Shown: positions 1-8,289 of the stretch, piece by piece
How the letters are laid out: each line of letters starts with the position of its first letter
Numbering within the stretch: position 1 is the stretch's first letter
Assembly: GCA_016199985.1 (NCBI GenBank)
Contig: JACQFQ010000056.1
Location: forward strand, 26,155-90,154
Source of the DNA: Verrucomicrobiota bacterium
Lineage (GTDB): Bacteria; Verrucomicrobiota; Verrucomicrobiia; Limisphaerales; UBA11320
Direction of reading: 5' to 3'
Length of the DNA: 64,000 nucleotides
Position numbers and translations under genes: made by a program
Notes under the pieces: generated by a model
Told to the model about the DNA's origin: nothing
The model's database searches: none
The model's input: only the letters and a program-made list of their open reading frames with translations

Positions 1-1
1 G

Positions 2-631
2 CAGGCTGTCGCCGTCATGGTGATGTTCGCGCTGAACATTGGATACGGAATGGCCCTGGAGTGGCTGTGGCGCGGGCAGACCTTTGGCAAGCGCGTCATG
101 CGCCTGCGTGTCATGGACGCCGAGGGGCTTCGGCTGCGGTTCAGCCAAATCGCGCTGCGCAACCTGCTGCGAGGCGTGGATCTGCTTCCCCTGGCTTACG
201 CGGTGGGGGGACTCTGCGCGCTCGTCAGCCCGCTCGGCCAGCGGCTCGGCGATCTGGCCGGTGGCACCATCGTTGTCCGCATCCCCCACACGCCGCAACC
301 CGACATCGACCAGCTCGTCGCGGGTCGATTCAACTCCCTTCGCGCCTTCCCGCACATTGTCTCGCGGCTCCGACAGCAAGCCTCGCCCGCCGAGGCCACG
401 CTCGCCCTGCAGGCGCTGCTGCGTCGGGAGGAACTGGTCGACGCGGAGAGAGTCCATGTATTCGCGGAGATCGCCAGCCACTTCCGAACGCTGGCGGCCT
501 TCCCCCCCGAAGCGACCGAGGGCGTGACCGACGAGCAGTATCTACGCAACGTCGTCGACGTCCTCTTTCGCGCGAGCGCAAAAGCCGCCAGCCCCGCGCC
601 TTCCCCCGGCCAGGAGGCCGCCGCCACATGA
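2..631 (+). CDS. RDD family membrane protein, 5' end cut by window
   Basis: The frame is open to the left edge, so the true start lies outside the window; about 209 residues are visible. The segment GQTFGKRVMRLRV followed by a hydrophobic stretch and GQRLGDLAGGTIVV is the C-terminal part of an RDD domain, a small integral-membrane family of unclear (probably transport-related) function. About 100 polar residues follow, probably a cytoplasmic tail; I recognise no domain in them. The stop overlaps the start of the next gene (ATGA), so the two are translationally coupled. Family assignment is fairly safe; function is not known. Confidence 0.75.
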   Translation, partial: QAVAVMVMFALNIGYGMALEWLWRGQTFGKRVMRLRVMDAEGLRLRFSQIALRNLLRGVDLLPLAYAVGGLCALVSPLGQRLGDLAGGTIVVRIPHTPQPDIDQLVAGRFNSLRAFPHIVSRLRQQASPAEATLALQALLRREELVDAERVHVFAEIASHFRTLAAFPPEATEGVTDEQYLRNVVDVLFRASAKAASPAPSPGQEAAAT

Positions 632-1773
632 GCCGCGTCGTCATCGCCCAGCACATACTGGCGCGCCGCCCCGTCCGTCTGGAATGGGCCGCGGACGGAC
701 CGCCACGCGCCTCTTGGACGTCCGACAACCCGGAACCCTCCACGTGCTTCGCTCCCGGCCTGGTGGATCTTCAAGTCAATGGCTTCTCTGGCATCGATTT
801 TCAATCCGAACAACCGATCACAACAGAGGGCCTGCTCCACGCGTGCGAGGGACTGCGGGAAGCGGGGTGCTTACGGTTTCTTCTCACGCTCATCACCGAC
901 GACTGGGATCGCCTGCTGGAGCGATTGCGTCATCTGAGAACCGTCCGAGCGACGCATCCCGCCCTGACACGGATGGTGGCGGGCTGGCACGTCGAAGGTC
1001 CTTTTCTCTCGGATCGACCAGGGTTCCATGGCGCGCACGATCCAAGCCTCATGCGCGACCCATCCCCCGAGCTCATCGGCGCGCTCCGGCGCGCGCTCGG
1101 GACGGATCCCGTTCTGCTCACCCTTGCTCCTGAGCGGAAGGGCGCCGTGGAGTCCATCGGCGCGGCGGTGGCGCTCGGCATGCGGGTCAGCCTGGGTCAT
1201 ACCGACGCTTCATCTGAATGTTTGGCCGCGGCGGTCGCCGCGGGAGCGACCGGATTCACGCACCTCGGCAACGGATGTCCCCAACTGCTGGATCGTCACG
1301 ACAATGTTCTCTGGCGAGCCTTGGATCAGCCGGGCCTGACGATCGGGCTGATCCCGGACGGGTTTCATGTCCCGCCCACGCCCTTCCGCGTGATGCATCG
1401 CGCGGCCGGTTCAGATCGCGTGTTCTACGTCACGGACGCCATGTCAGCCGCCGGCGCCCCGCCAGGGCGATATCCTCTCAAAGACCAGATGCTCGAGGTG
1501 GGCATGGACCAGATCGTGCGACGTCCGGGATCCGCGCAGTTCGCCGGATCCGCGTTACGGCCCGTGGAAGGCGTCTTTCGCGCCGCGGCGATGCTGGGAG
1601 AATCCTGGCGTCAAAGCTGGCTCCGCTTTTCGAGATCCCCCGCGGAATGGATGAAACTCCCCAGCCCAGGGACAGCCGAACCGCCCCAGGAAGGCTGCAT
1701 CGTGACAACCGCACCCGACGGAAGCCTGCAATCCCTGGAGATCTTCGAGTCCTCCTCGACAGATCGGCGTTGA
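628..1773 (+). CDS. nagA: N-acetylglucosamine-6-phosphate deacetylase-like amidohydrolase
   Basis: Predicted cytoplasmic metal-dependent deacetylase converting GlcNAc-6-phosphate to glucosamine-6-phosphate in amino-sugar recycling. The 381-residue length is normal for NagA. Visible family features are GLVDLQVNG (about 44-52), the metal-ligand glutamate in HVEGPF (E123), histidines in SLGHTD (H191) and FTHLGN (H212), a further histidine in DGFHV (H247), and the catalytic aspartate in VTDAMSAAG (D270). I chose the ATG that overlaps the upstream stop (ATGA) because the frame is open far upstream but homology begins only here. No nagB or nagK neighbour is visible, so the exact sugar substrate is inferred. 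Confidence 0.85.
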   Translation: MSRVVIAQHILARRPVRLEWAADGPPRASWTSDNPEPSTCFAPGLVDLQVNGFSGIDFQSEQPITTEGLLHACEGLREAGCLRFLLTLITDDWDRLLERLRHLRTVRATHPALTRMVAGWHVEGPFLSDRPGFHGAHDPSLMRDPSPELIGALRRALGTDPVLLTLAPERKGAVESIGAAVALGMRVSLGHTDASSECLAAAVAAGATGFTHLGNGCPQLLDRHDNVLWRALDQPGLTIGLIPDGFHVPPTPFRVMHRAAGSDRVFYVTDAMSAAGAPPGRYPLKDQMLEVGMDQIVRRPGSAQFAGSALRPVEGVFRAAAMLGESWRQSWLRFSRSPAEWMKLPSPGTAEPPQEGCIVTTAPDGSLQSLEIFESSSTDRR

Positions 1774-1973
1774 GCCCTGGCAAAGCGGCGGTCGAACGAC
1801 AAAACGACTTCCGAACGCAGAGCCAGAACTCCTTGCCCTGCGAGGAGAATTCCCAGCCCAGGGATTGAATACGATGCTTTGCTCTGACAGTCTGACCCCT
1901 GGTCCGCATTTCGAGCGAGCGATGCCTCGCGCGAGACAAGACCAATCAACACCGTGTTCCAAAGCGAATTGGC

Positions 1974-3326
1974 ATGAGTCAACATCATCGAATTCAGGGC
2001 ACTTGGGCAGATGACCCCGCGCACTTCCTCCGGCCTCGAGGAATGGGACGTCGCAGCTTTCTCCAGGTGGGCATGGTCGCCGGTCTCGGATTGACACTAG
2101 GCGACTTCTTGAGAATGCGAGCTCAGGGGGAGATCAAGAATTACGAATCCAAGGAGGGCAAAGCCAAGAGCGTGATTCACATTTTCCTCCCCGGCGGCAT
2201 CGCGCATCAGGAGTCCTTCGACCCGAAGCCCTATGCTCCGGTCGAGTATCGTGGGCCCCTCGGCACCGTGAGAACGAAGCTCGATGGCGTCGAGTTCAGC
2301 CAGAACCTCGCGAAAACCGCGCAGATCGCGGACAAGATCACCGTCTGCCGATCGATGACGCACGGCGAGGCCGCCCACGAGCGCGGCACGCACAACATGT
2401 TCACGGGCTACCGTCCCAGCCCCGCTCTCTCCTATCCCTCCTTTGGCGCGGTGGTGTCGCATGAGTTCGGGCCTCGCAAGAGCATGCCGCCCTACGTCTG
2501 CGTCCCCAGCGTCCCCAACGAGTACGCCGGCAGCGGCTACCTCAGCTCGGCATATGGGCCTTTCTCCGTGGGATCCGACCCCGCCGACGGCAATTTTCAG
2601 GTCAAGGATCTCGTGCTGCCCGGCGGCATGACGGTCGGACGATTCGAAAAGCGGAAGACCATGCTCCAGAAAGTGGATGCGCACTTCAAGTCGCTGGAGA
2701 AAGCGGACGCCCTCGACGCCATGGACACCTTCTACCAGCGCGCGTACTCGCTCATCAGCTCCAAGGAGGCGCGCGAGGCCTTCGACATGAAGGCCGAGTC
2801 GGACAAGATGAAGGACGCCTACGGAAGAAACGCGGCGGGCATGCGCATGCTTCTCGCGCGCCGGCTCGTCGAAGCCGGAGTGCGGATGGTCTCGCTCACC
2901 TATGGTGGATGGGACCACCACGACGGGATCGCCAACGCCATCAACAGCCAGCTCCCTCCTTTCGATCAGGCCTTCGCCATGTTGATCGCTGATCTTGAGC
3001 AGCGGGGTCTCCTGGACTCCACGCTCGTGATGGTCAGCAGCGAATTCGGGCGGACTCCCAAGATCAACGCCACCGGCGGACGCGACCATTGGCCCAAGGT
3101 GTTCAGCGTGGTGCTGGCGGGTGGAGGCATCAAGAAAGGATCCATCTACGGGTCCTCGGACGCCACCGCGACGGAACCCGATGAGCATCCGCTCGGCGTG
3201 GAGGATCTCGCGACGACGATGTACCACCAGATGGGCATCGTCGCGGACAAGGAGCTCATGGCGCCCGGTGGACGCCCCATCGAAATCGTCGACGGCGGCA
3301 AAGTGGTCAAAGAGCTGTTGGCCTAG
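1974..3326 (+). CDS. DUF1501 protein, Tat-exported, cluster 1
   Basis: A 450-residue member of the DUF1501 family, related to the alkaline-phosphatase/sulfatase fold and abundant in Planctomycetota and Verrucomicrobiota; biochemical function unestablished. Residues about 24-50 contain GRRSFLQ followed by a hydrophobic stretch, a twin-arginine signal, so export in folded state is expected. Family landmarks include HIFLPGGIAHQESFDPK, the EFGRTPKIN segment and GGRDHWPKVFS near the C-terminus. It opens a four-gene co-oriented run with a PPC-domain protein, a DUF1549/DUF1553 protein and a cytochrome c/WD40 fusion, with only 8 bases to the next start. The start is the first ATG giving the full Tat leader; an internal ATG just before GRRSFLQ is an alternative. 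Confidence 0.85.
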   Translation: MSQHHRIQGTWADDPAHFLRPRGMGRRSFLQVGMVAGLGLTLGDFLRMRAQGEIKNYESKEGKAKSVIHIFLPGGIAHQESFDPKPYAPVEYRGPLGTVRTKLDGVEFSQNLAKTAQIADKITVCRSMTHGEAAHERGTHNMFTGYRPSPALSYPSFGAVVSHEFGPRKSMPPYVCVPSVPNEYAGSGYLSSAYGPFSVGSDPADGNFQVKDLVLPGGMTVGRFEKRKTMLQKVDAHFKSLEKADALDAMDTFYQRAYSLISSKEAREAFDMKAESDKMKDAYGRNAAGMRMLLARRLVEAGVRMVSLTYGGWDHHDGIANAINSQLPPFDQAFAMLIADLEQRGLLDSTLVMVSSEFGRTPKINATGGRDHWPKVFSVVLAGGGIKKGSIYGSSDATATEPDEHPLGVEDLATTMYHQMGIVADKELMAPGGRPIEIVDGGKVVKELLA

Positions 3327-3334
3327 GCTTGCCC

Positions 3335-5812
3335 ATGCGTTTTCGATCGCCTCGACGCGTCGCCCTCCCTCTTCTCGCCGCGCTGGTCCTCGCCGGCGGG
3401 GCCGGGCTCCTGCGCGCGACCTCCCCCGTCCTGAGCCTCATCGCGCCTCAAAGCGCGCAGCGCGGGACCGAGGCCGACGCGGTCTTCCAGGGCGATCGAC
3501 TCGGCGACGCGCGGGAAATTCTCTTCTACGAGCCCGGCATCTCCGCGATCTCCCTCAACACATCCAACGCCGCTCAGTTGAAAGTGCGACTCAAGGTGGA
3601 GCCCACTGCGCGACTGGGACAGCATGTCGTCCGCGTGCGGACGGCCGGCGGAATCACCGAGGCTCGCACGTTTTCGATCGGCCAGTATCCGATCGCCTTG
3701 GAGAAAGAGCCCAACAACGATTTCAACAATCCCCAGAAAATCGCGCTGAACACCACGGTCCAGGGCGTCGCGGGCAACGAGGACGTGGACTATTACGCCG
3801 TGGAGGCGAAGAAGGGCCAGCGCATCACGGCCGAGATCGAGGCGATGCGCCTGGGATCCGCGCTCGTCGATTGCCACCTCGCCATCCTCGATCGCAGGCG
3901 CTTCGAGCTGGGGGCCTGCGATGATTCCGCGTTCGCCCTTCAGGACCCTGTGGTCTCCGTCGTCGTCCCGGAGGACGGCGTCTACGTGATCGCGGTGCGG
4001 GAGAGCAGTTACGCGGGCAACGACGGAAGCCGCTACTGCCTGCACGTGGGCGAGGCGCCGCGTCCTCTCATCGCCTATCCCGCCGGCGGCAAGGCGGGCG
4101 AGGAGCTGCAGACGATCCTGCTGGGCGACGCCCGCGGCCCCATCGCCCAGAAAATCAAGCTGCCCGAAAAGGCCGTGGGCGACTTCGCCTACTCCCTGAT
4201 CCAGGACGGTCAATCCACGCCCTCGCCGAACAAGCTTCGAGTGGTCGGATTCCCGAACGTCCTCGAAGCCGAGCCCAACAATCTTCCCGCTCAGGCCACG
4301 AACAGCGCGCCGGAGCTTCCCGTCGCCTTCAATGGTGTCATCGGGCAGGCCGGCGACGTCGACTTCTTCCGATTCAAGGCGAAGTCGGGGCAGCGTTTCG
4401 ATGTGCGATGTGTCGCGCGCGGCGTCCATTCACCCCTCGACTCCGTGCTCGCCTTGCATAAGAGCGACGGCGGGCAGATCGCGGACAACGACGACTCCGG
4501 GGGACCCGATAGCCTCATCAATTGGACGGTCCCCGCGGACGGAGAGTATCTCGTCTCGGTCCGGGACCATCTCGGGAAGGGCGGAAGCAATTATGTTTAT
4601 CGCGTGGAGTTCTCCCCCATGAGCGCCGAGCTCGCCTTGAGCATTCCCGAGTTCGCGCGAAACAGCCAGGAACGGAACACGGTGTCCGTCCCGAGGGGCA
4701 ACCGCTTCGCCACGCTCATCCGCGCCGCGCGGGCGAACTTCAGCGGCGATATCGCGTTGTCCTGCCTGGAGCTGCCCCCGGGCGTCGTCATGTCGTCGGA
4801 CGTCATCGCCGGCAGCGTGAACGAAACCCCGGTGGTCTTCGAAGCCGCCACGAACGCAGCCCTGAGCGGCAGGCTGGTCGCGGTGATCGGGCAGCTTGTC
4901 GGCAACAAGGACATCGTCGGTGGATTCCGGCAGGTCTTGGAGCTGATCTACGGCGAGCCCAACAACACCATTTACTACAAGGCCCCGGTGGACCGAATGG
5001 CGGTGGCGGTCACCGATGAAGCGCCGTTCAAGATCACGATCGTGGAACCCAAGGCGCCGCTCGTCCAAAACGGATCCATGAACCTGAAGGTTCTCGCCGA
5101 ACGTCGGAACGGCTTCAAGGGAACGATCCGCCTGAGCATGCTCTGGAATCCGCCGGGCGTGGGATCGCAGAACGAAGTCCTCATCGCGGAGGGACAAACC
5201 GAGGCCTTGTATCCGATCAACGCCAACGGCGACGCCGCGACGCGGGCATGGAAGATCGCGCTGCTCGCCAACGGCGACGCGGGCCAGGGCCAGGTGTGGA
5301 CGTCTTCGCAGCTGGCCGCGCTCACCGTCGCGACGCCCTTTGTCGCGATGCAAATCCCCATGGCGGCCGGCGAGCAAGGCAAGGGCGTTGGCATCCTCGG
5401 CAAGCTCCAGCAGCTCCAGCCCTTTGACGGCGAGGCCCAGGTCCAGCTCTACGGGCTGCCTCCGAAGGTCACGATCGCCAAGAATCCTCTGACGATCACC
5501 AAGGCCACCCAGGAGGTGCTGTTCAACACGACGCTCGCGACGGACGCTCCGGTGGGTCAGCACAAATCTCTGTTCTGCCAGATCGTCATTATGAAGTACG
5601 GCGAACCCGTGGCGCACAGCGTGGGCGGCGGCGGAGTGCTCCGCATCGACGCCCCATCCCCGCCCAAGCCCAACGCGCCGGTCGTCGCTCAAGCCGCCGC
5701 CGCGCCCGTCGCCGCGGCGAAGCCCGTCGCGGCCGCGCCGCCAAAGCCGCTGTCCCGATTGGAGAAGCTGCGGCTGGAAGCGAGGGAGCGCGGGGCCTCC
5801 GGCGCTCAGTGA
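3335..5812 (+). CDS. Exported PPC-domain (bacterial pre-peptidase C-terminal) protein
   Basis: About 825 residues beginning with a basic, then hydrophobic signal peptide (RFRSPRRVALPLLAALVLAGG). After a beta-rich Ig-like domain (about 35-110) come two PPC-type beta-sandwich domains, each announced by an EPNN motif (KEPNNDF near 125 and EAEPNNLP near 310) and a D-x-D-x-(Y/F) segment (DVDYYAV, DVDFFRF). The middle part is beta-rich and unassigned; the last 80 residues are an Ala/Pro/Lys-rich tail ending in a basic helix. PPC domains occur on secreted proteins and help surface or substrate binding, but no protease domain is visible. I chose ATG over a TTG two codons upstream. Its place between DUF1501 and DUF1549/DUF1553 genes suggests a structural or binding partner of those proteins. 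Confidence 0.75.
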   Translation: MRFRSPRRVALPLLAALVLAGGAGLLRATSPVLSLIAPQSAQRGTEADAVFQGDRLGDAREILFYEPGISAISLNTSNAAQLKVRLKVEPTARLGQHVVRVRTAGGITEARTFSIGQYPIALEKEPNNDFNNPQKIALNTTVQGVAGNEDVDYYAVEAKKGQRITAEIEAMRLGSALVDCHLAILDRRRFELGACDDSAFALQDPVVSVVVPEDGVYVIAVRESSYAGNDGSRYCLHVGEAPRPLIAYPAGGKAGEELQTILLGDARGPIAQKIKLPEKAVGDFAYSLIQDGQSTPSPNKLRVVGFPNVLEAEPNNLPAQATNSAPELPVAFNGVIGQAGDVDFFRFKAKSGQRFDVRCVARGVHSPLDSVLALHKSDGGQIADNDDSGGPDSLINWTVPADGEYLVSVRDHLGKGGSNYVYRVEFSPMSAELALSIPEFARNSQERNTVSVPRGNRFATLIRAARANFSGDIALSCLELPPGVVMSSDVIAGSVNETPVVFEAATNAALSGRLVAVIGQLVGNKDIVGGFRQVLELIYGEPNNTIYYKAPVDRMAVAVTDEAPFKITIVEPKAPLVQNGSMNLKVLAERRNGFKGTIRLSMLWNPPGVGSQNEVLIAEGQTEALYPINANGDAATRAWKIALLANGDAGQGQVWTSSQLAALTVATPFVAMQIPMAAGEQGKGVGILGKLQQLQPFDGEAQVQLYGLPPKVTIAKNPLTITKATQEVLFNTTLATDAPVGQHKSLFCQIVIMKYGEPVAHSVGGGGVLRIDAPSPPKPNAPVVAQAAAAPVAAAKPVAAAPPKPLSRLEKLRLEARERGASGAQ

Positions 5813-5816
5813 TGTC

Positions 5817-8276
5817 ATGAACATTTCTCCTGCTCATCGAGTCGTCGCCGCCCTCGCAGCGGCCTTCGCCTTCGCCTTCGCGTTCGGAGCGGCTGCTCCG
5901 GCGTCCGCCGAGAGACTCCTCACGCGCGTGGATGTGTTTCCGTCCTCCGTGACCCTCTGGCACGCGCGCGACCGCCAGAGCGTGGTCGTTCAGGCGACCT
6001 ACAGCGACGGAGTGACTCGCGATGTCACCACCGGCGCCCGATACCAGTTCGCAAACACAAACCTGGCCCGGCTGGCGGGAAACCTCGTCGCCCCGATCGC
6101 GGACGGGAAGACGGAGCTGAAGATCGATTTCGAAGGACAGTCCGCCGCCATCCCGATCGAGATCCGCGACGCGACGAAAGAGCGCCCCGTGAGCTTTCGG
6201 AACGACGTGATGCCTGTGTTCATGCGCGCCGGCTGCAACGCCGGCTCCTGCCACGGCGCCGCGCGGGGCAAGGATGGATTTCGATTGTCGCTCTTCGGAT
6301 TCGACCCCGACGGCGATCACCAGCGCATCACGCGCGAGATGGCCACGCGGCGAGTGAATCTGGCGCTGCCCCACGACTCGCTCCTCGTGTTGAAGGGAGC
6401 GGGCAAGGTGCCCCACACCGGCGGAGAACGCTTCAAGCCCGGCGACGATGAATACAACGCGCTCATCCGATGGCTGGAGGCCGGCGTGCCCGGGGATCCG
6501 GCGGATGTCATCACCCCGGTCTCCATGGAGATCCTCCCCCGGCAGGCCGTGCTGGAGGGCGAAGGCGCCGTCCAGCGCATGACCGTGAGCGCGACGTACT
6601 CCGACGGATCCAAGCGCGACGTCACCCGCCTCTGCCTTTTTCTATCGAACAACGATACCTCCGCGAAGATAGATCCGGAGGGCGTCGTCACCGCCGGCCA
6701 GCGAGGGGAGGCCTTCGTCATGGCGAGGTTCGCGACCTTCACAGTCGGTTCGCAGGTCATTGTGATCCCCAAGGACCTCAAATACGAGTGGGCCGGGGCG
6801 ACCGAGAACAACTACATCGACACGCTTGTCTTCAACAAACAGAAGAAGCTTCGCATCTCGCCTTCGGGGCTGTGCTCCGACGAAGCGTTCATCCGACGCG
6901 CTTTCCTGGATATCACGGGTGTGCTTCCGACGCGGGCCGAGTGCGATCGCTTCCTCGGCGACGCCGACGTGAAAAGGCGCGAAAAGCTGATTGACGATCT
7001 CCTCGGCCGGAAGGAGTTCGTGGAGCTTTGGGTCATGAAGTTCTCCGAGCTTCTCCGGATTCGCAGCGATGGCAACCAGCGCATGAGCTACAAGGCGACG
7101 CTGCTCTACTTCAACTGGCTCAACGAAAAACTGGCCAACAACGTCCCGATGAACGAGATCGTCCGGGAGCTCCTCTCCGCGAGCGGGGGCACTTTCAACA
7201 ATCCCGCCAGCAACTTCTATCAGGTCGAGCAGGAAACGCTGAAGATCAGCGAGAACGTCGCGCAGGTTTTCATGGGGATGCGGCTGCAGTGCGCGCAATG
7301 CCATAATCATCCTTTTGATCGCTGGACGATGAACGACTACTACAGCTTCGCGGCGTTCTTCAGCCAGGTGGGGAGGAAGACCGCGGAGGACCCGCGCGAG
7401 CGGATCATCTTCAACTCTGGCGGCGGCGAGGTGAAGCACCCCGTCAACGGACGCGAGATGCCGCCCAAGTTCCTCGGAGCGGCCGCGCCCAATGTTCAGG
7501 GCAAGGATCGACGCCGCGTGCTCGCCGAGTGGCTGGCCTCGCCGGAAAACCCCTACTTCGCGAGGAACCTCGTCAACATTGTCTGGGCTCATTTCCTCGG
7601 ACGCGGGATCATCGACCCCGTCGACGATGTCCGGATCAGCAACCCCGCCACCAACCCCGAGCTGCTCGCCGAACTCGCCCGTCGGTTCACCGACTACAAG
7701 TACGACTTCAAGAAGCTCGTCTCCGACATCTGCAAGTCGCGCGTTTATCAGCTCTCCACCCAGCCCAACGAATCCAACGCTCTCGACACCCGCAACTACT
7801 CGCGCGCCCAGATCCGCCGCATCCGCTCCGAGGTGCTTCTGGACGTCATCTCGCAAGTGACCGAGACCCGAAACAAGTTCCAGGGATTGCCTCTCGGCGC
7901 CCGCGCCGTGCAGATCGCCGACGGGAACGTCAACACCTACTTCCTGACCACGTTCGGTCGCGCGAAGCGGGACACCGTCTGCTCCTGCGAGGTCATCATG
8001 GAGCCCAATCTGTCGCAAGCCCTCCATCTCCTGCTTGGCGACACGGTGAACGACCGCATCCCGCAAGGAGGCCTCGTTCCAAGAATGCTGAAGGAGGGCA
8101 AGACGCCTCCCCAGGTGATCGAGGAGCTCTACCTCCGGTGCTTCAGCCGTAAGCCGGAGTCGAGCGAGCTCGAGACCCTTTTGAAAGACGTGGCTCAAGA
8201 GAAGAGCCCGCAGCAAGCGCTCGAGGATCTGTTCTGGTCCTTGCTGAACGCGAAGGAGTTCGTCTTCAACCATTGA
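5817..8276 (+). CDS. DUF1549/DUF1553 (PSD1) exported haem-motif protein, cluster 1
   Basis: An 819-residue predicted extracytoplasmic protein. Signal peptide about 1-31; Big-2-like Ig domain about 36-117; a cytochrome-like segment with CNAGSCHG (C140, C145, H146, a CX4CH motif); second Ig-like domain about 233-318; then DUF1549 (from about 335) with a canonical CAQCH (C492, C495, H496) in the CAQCHNHPFDRW signature; then DUF1553 to the C-terminus. This architecture is characteristic of Planctomycetota/Verrucomicrobiota, often next to DUF1501; its role is unknown. CX4CH is not the standard CxxCH haem site, so haem attachment there is uncertain, while CAQCH fits normal c-type haem. Four bases separate it from the upstream gene and 13 from the downstream cytochrome c/WD40 gene, so one operon is likely. 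Confidence 0.85.
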   Translation: MNISPAHRVVAALAAAFAFAFAFGAAAPASAERLLTRVDVFPSSVTLWHARDRQSVVVQATYSDGVTRDVTTGARYQFANTNLARLAGNLVAPIADGKTELKIDFEGQSAAIPIEIRDATKERPVSFRNDVMPVFMRAGCNAGSCHGAARGKDGFRLSLFGFDPDGDHQRITREMATRRVNLALPHDSLLVLKGAGKVPHTGGERFKPGDDEYNALIRWLEAGVPGDPADVITPVSMEILPRQAVLEGEGAVQRMTVSATYSDGSKRDVTRLCLFLSNNDTSAKIDPEGVVTAGQRGEAFVMARFATFTVGSQVIVIPKDLKYEWAGATENNYIDTLVFNKQKKLRISPSGLCSDEAFIRRAFLDITGVLPTRAECDRFLGDADVKRREKLIDDLLGRKEFVELWVMKFSELLRIRSDGNQRMSYKATLLYFNWLNEKLANNVPMNEIVRELLSASGGTFNNPASNFYQVEQETLKISENVAQVFMGMRLQCAQCHNHPFDRWTMNDYYSFAAFFSQVGRKTAEDPRERIIFNSGGGEVKHPVNGREMPPKFLGAAAPNVQGKDRRRVLAEWLASPENPYFARNLVNIVWAHFLGRGIIDPVDDVRISNPATNPELLAELARRFTDYKYDFKKLVSDICKSRVYQLSTQPNESNALDTRNYSRAQIRRIRSEVLLDVISQVTETRNKFQGLPLGARAVQIADGNVNTYFLTTFGRAKRDTVCSCEVIMEPNLSQALHLLLGDTVNDRIPQGGLVPRMLKEGKTPPQVIEELYLRCFSRKPESSELETLLKDVAQEKSPQQALEDLFWSLLNAKEFVFNH

Positions 8277-8289
8277 GTCGCGAACGGCC

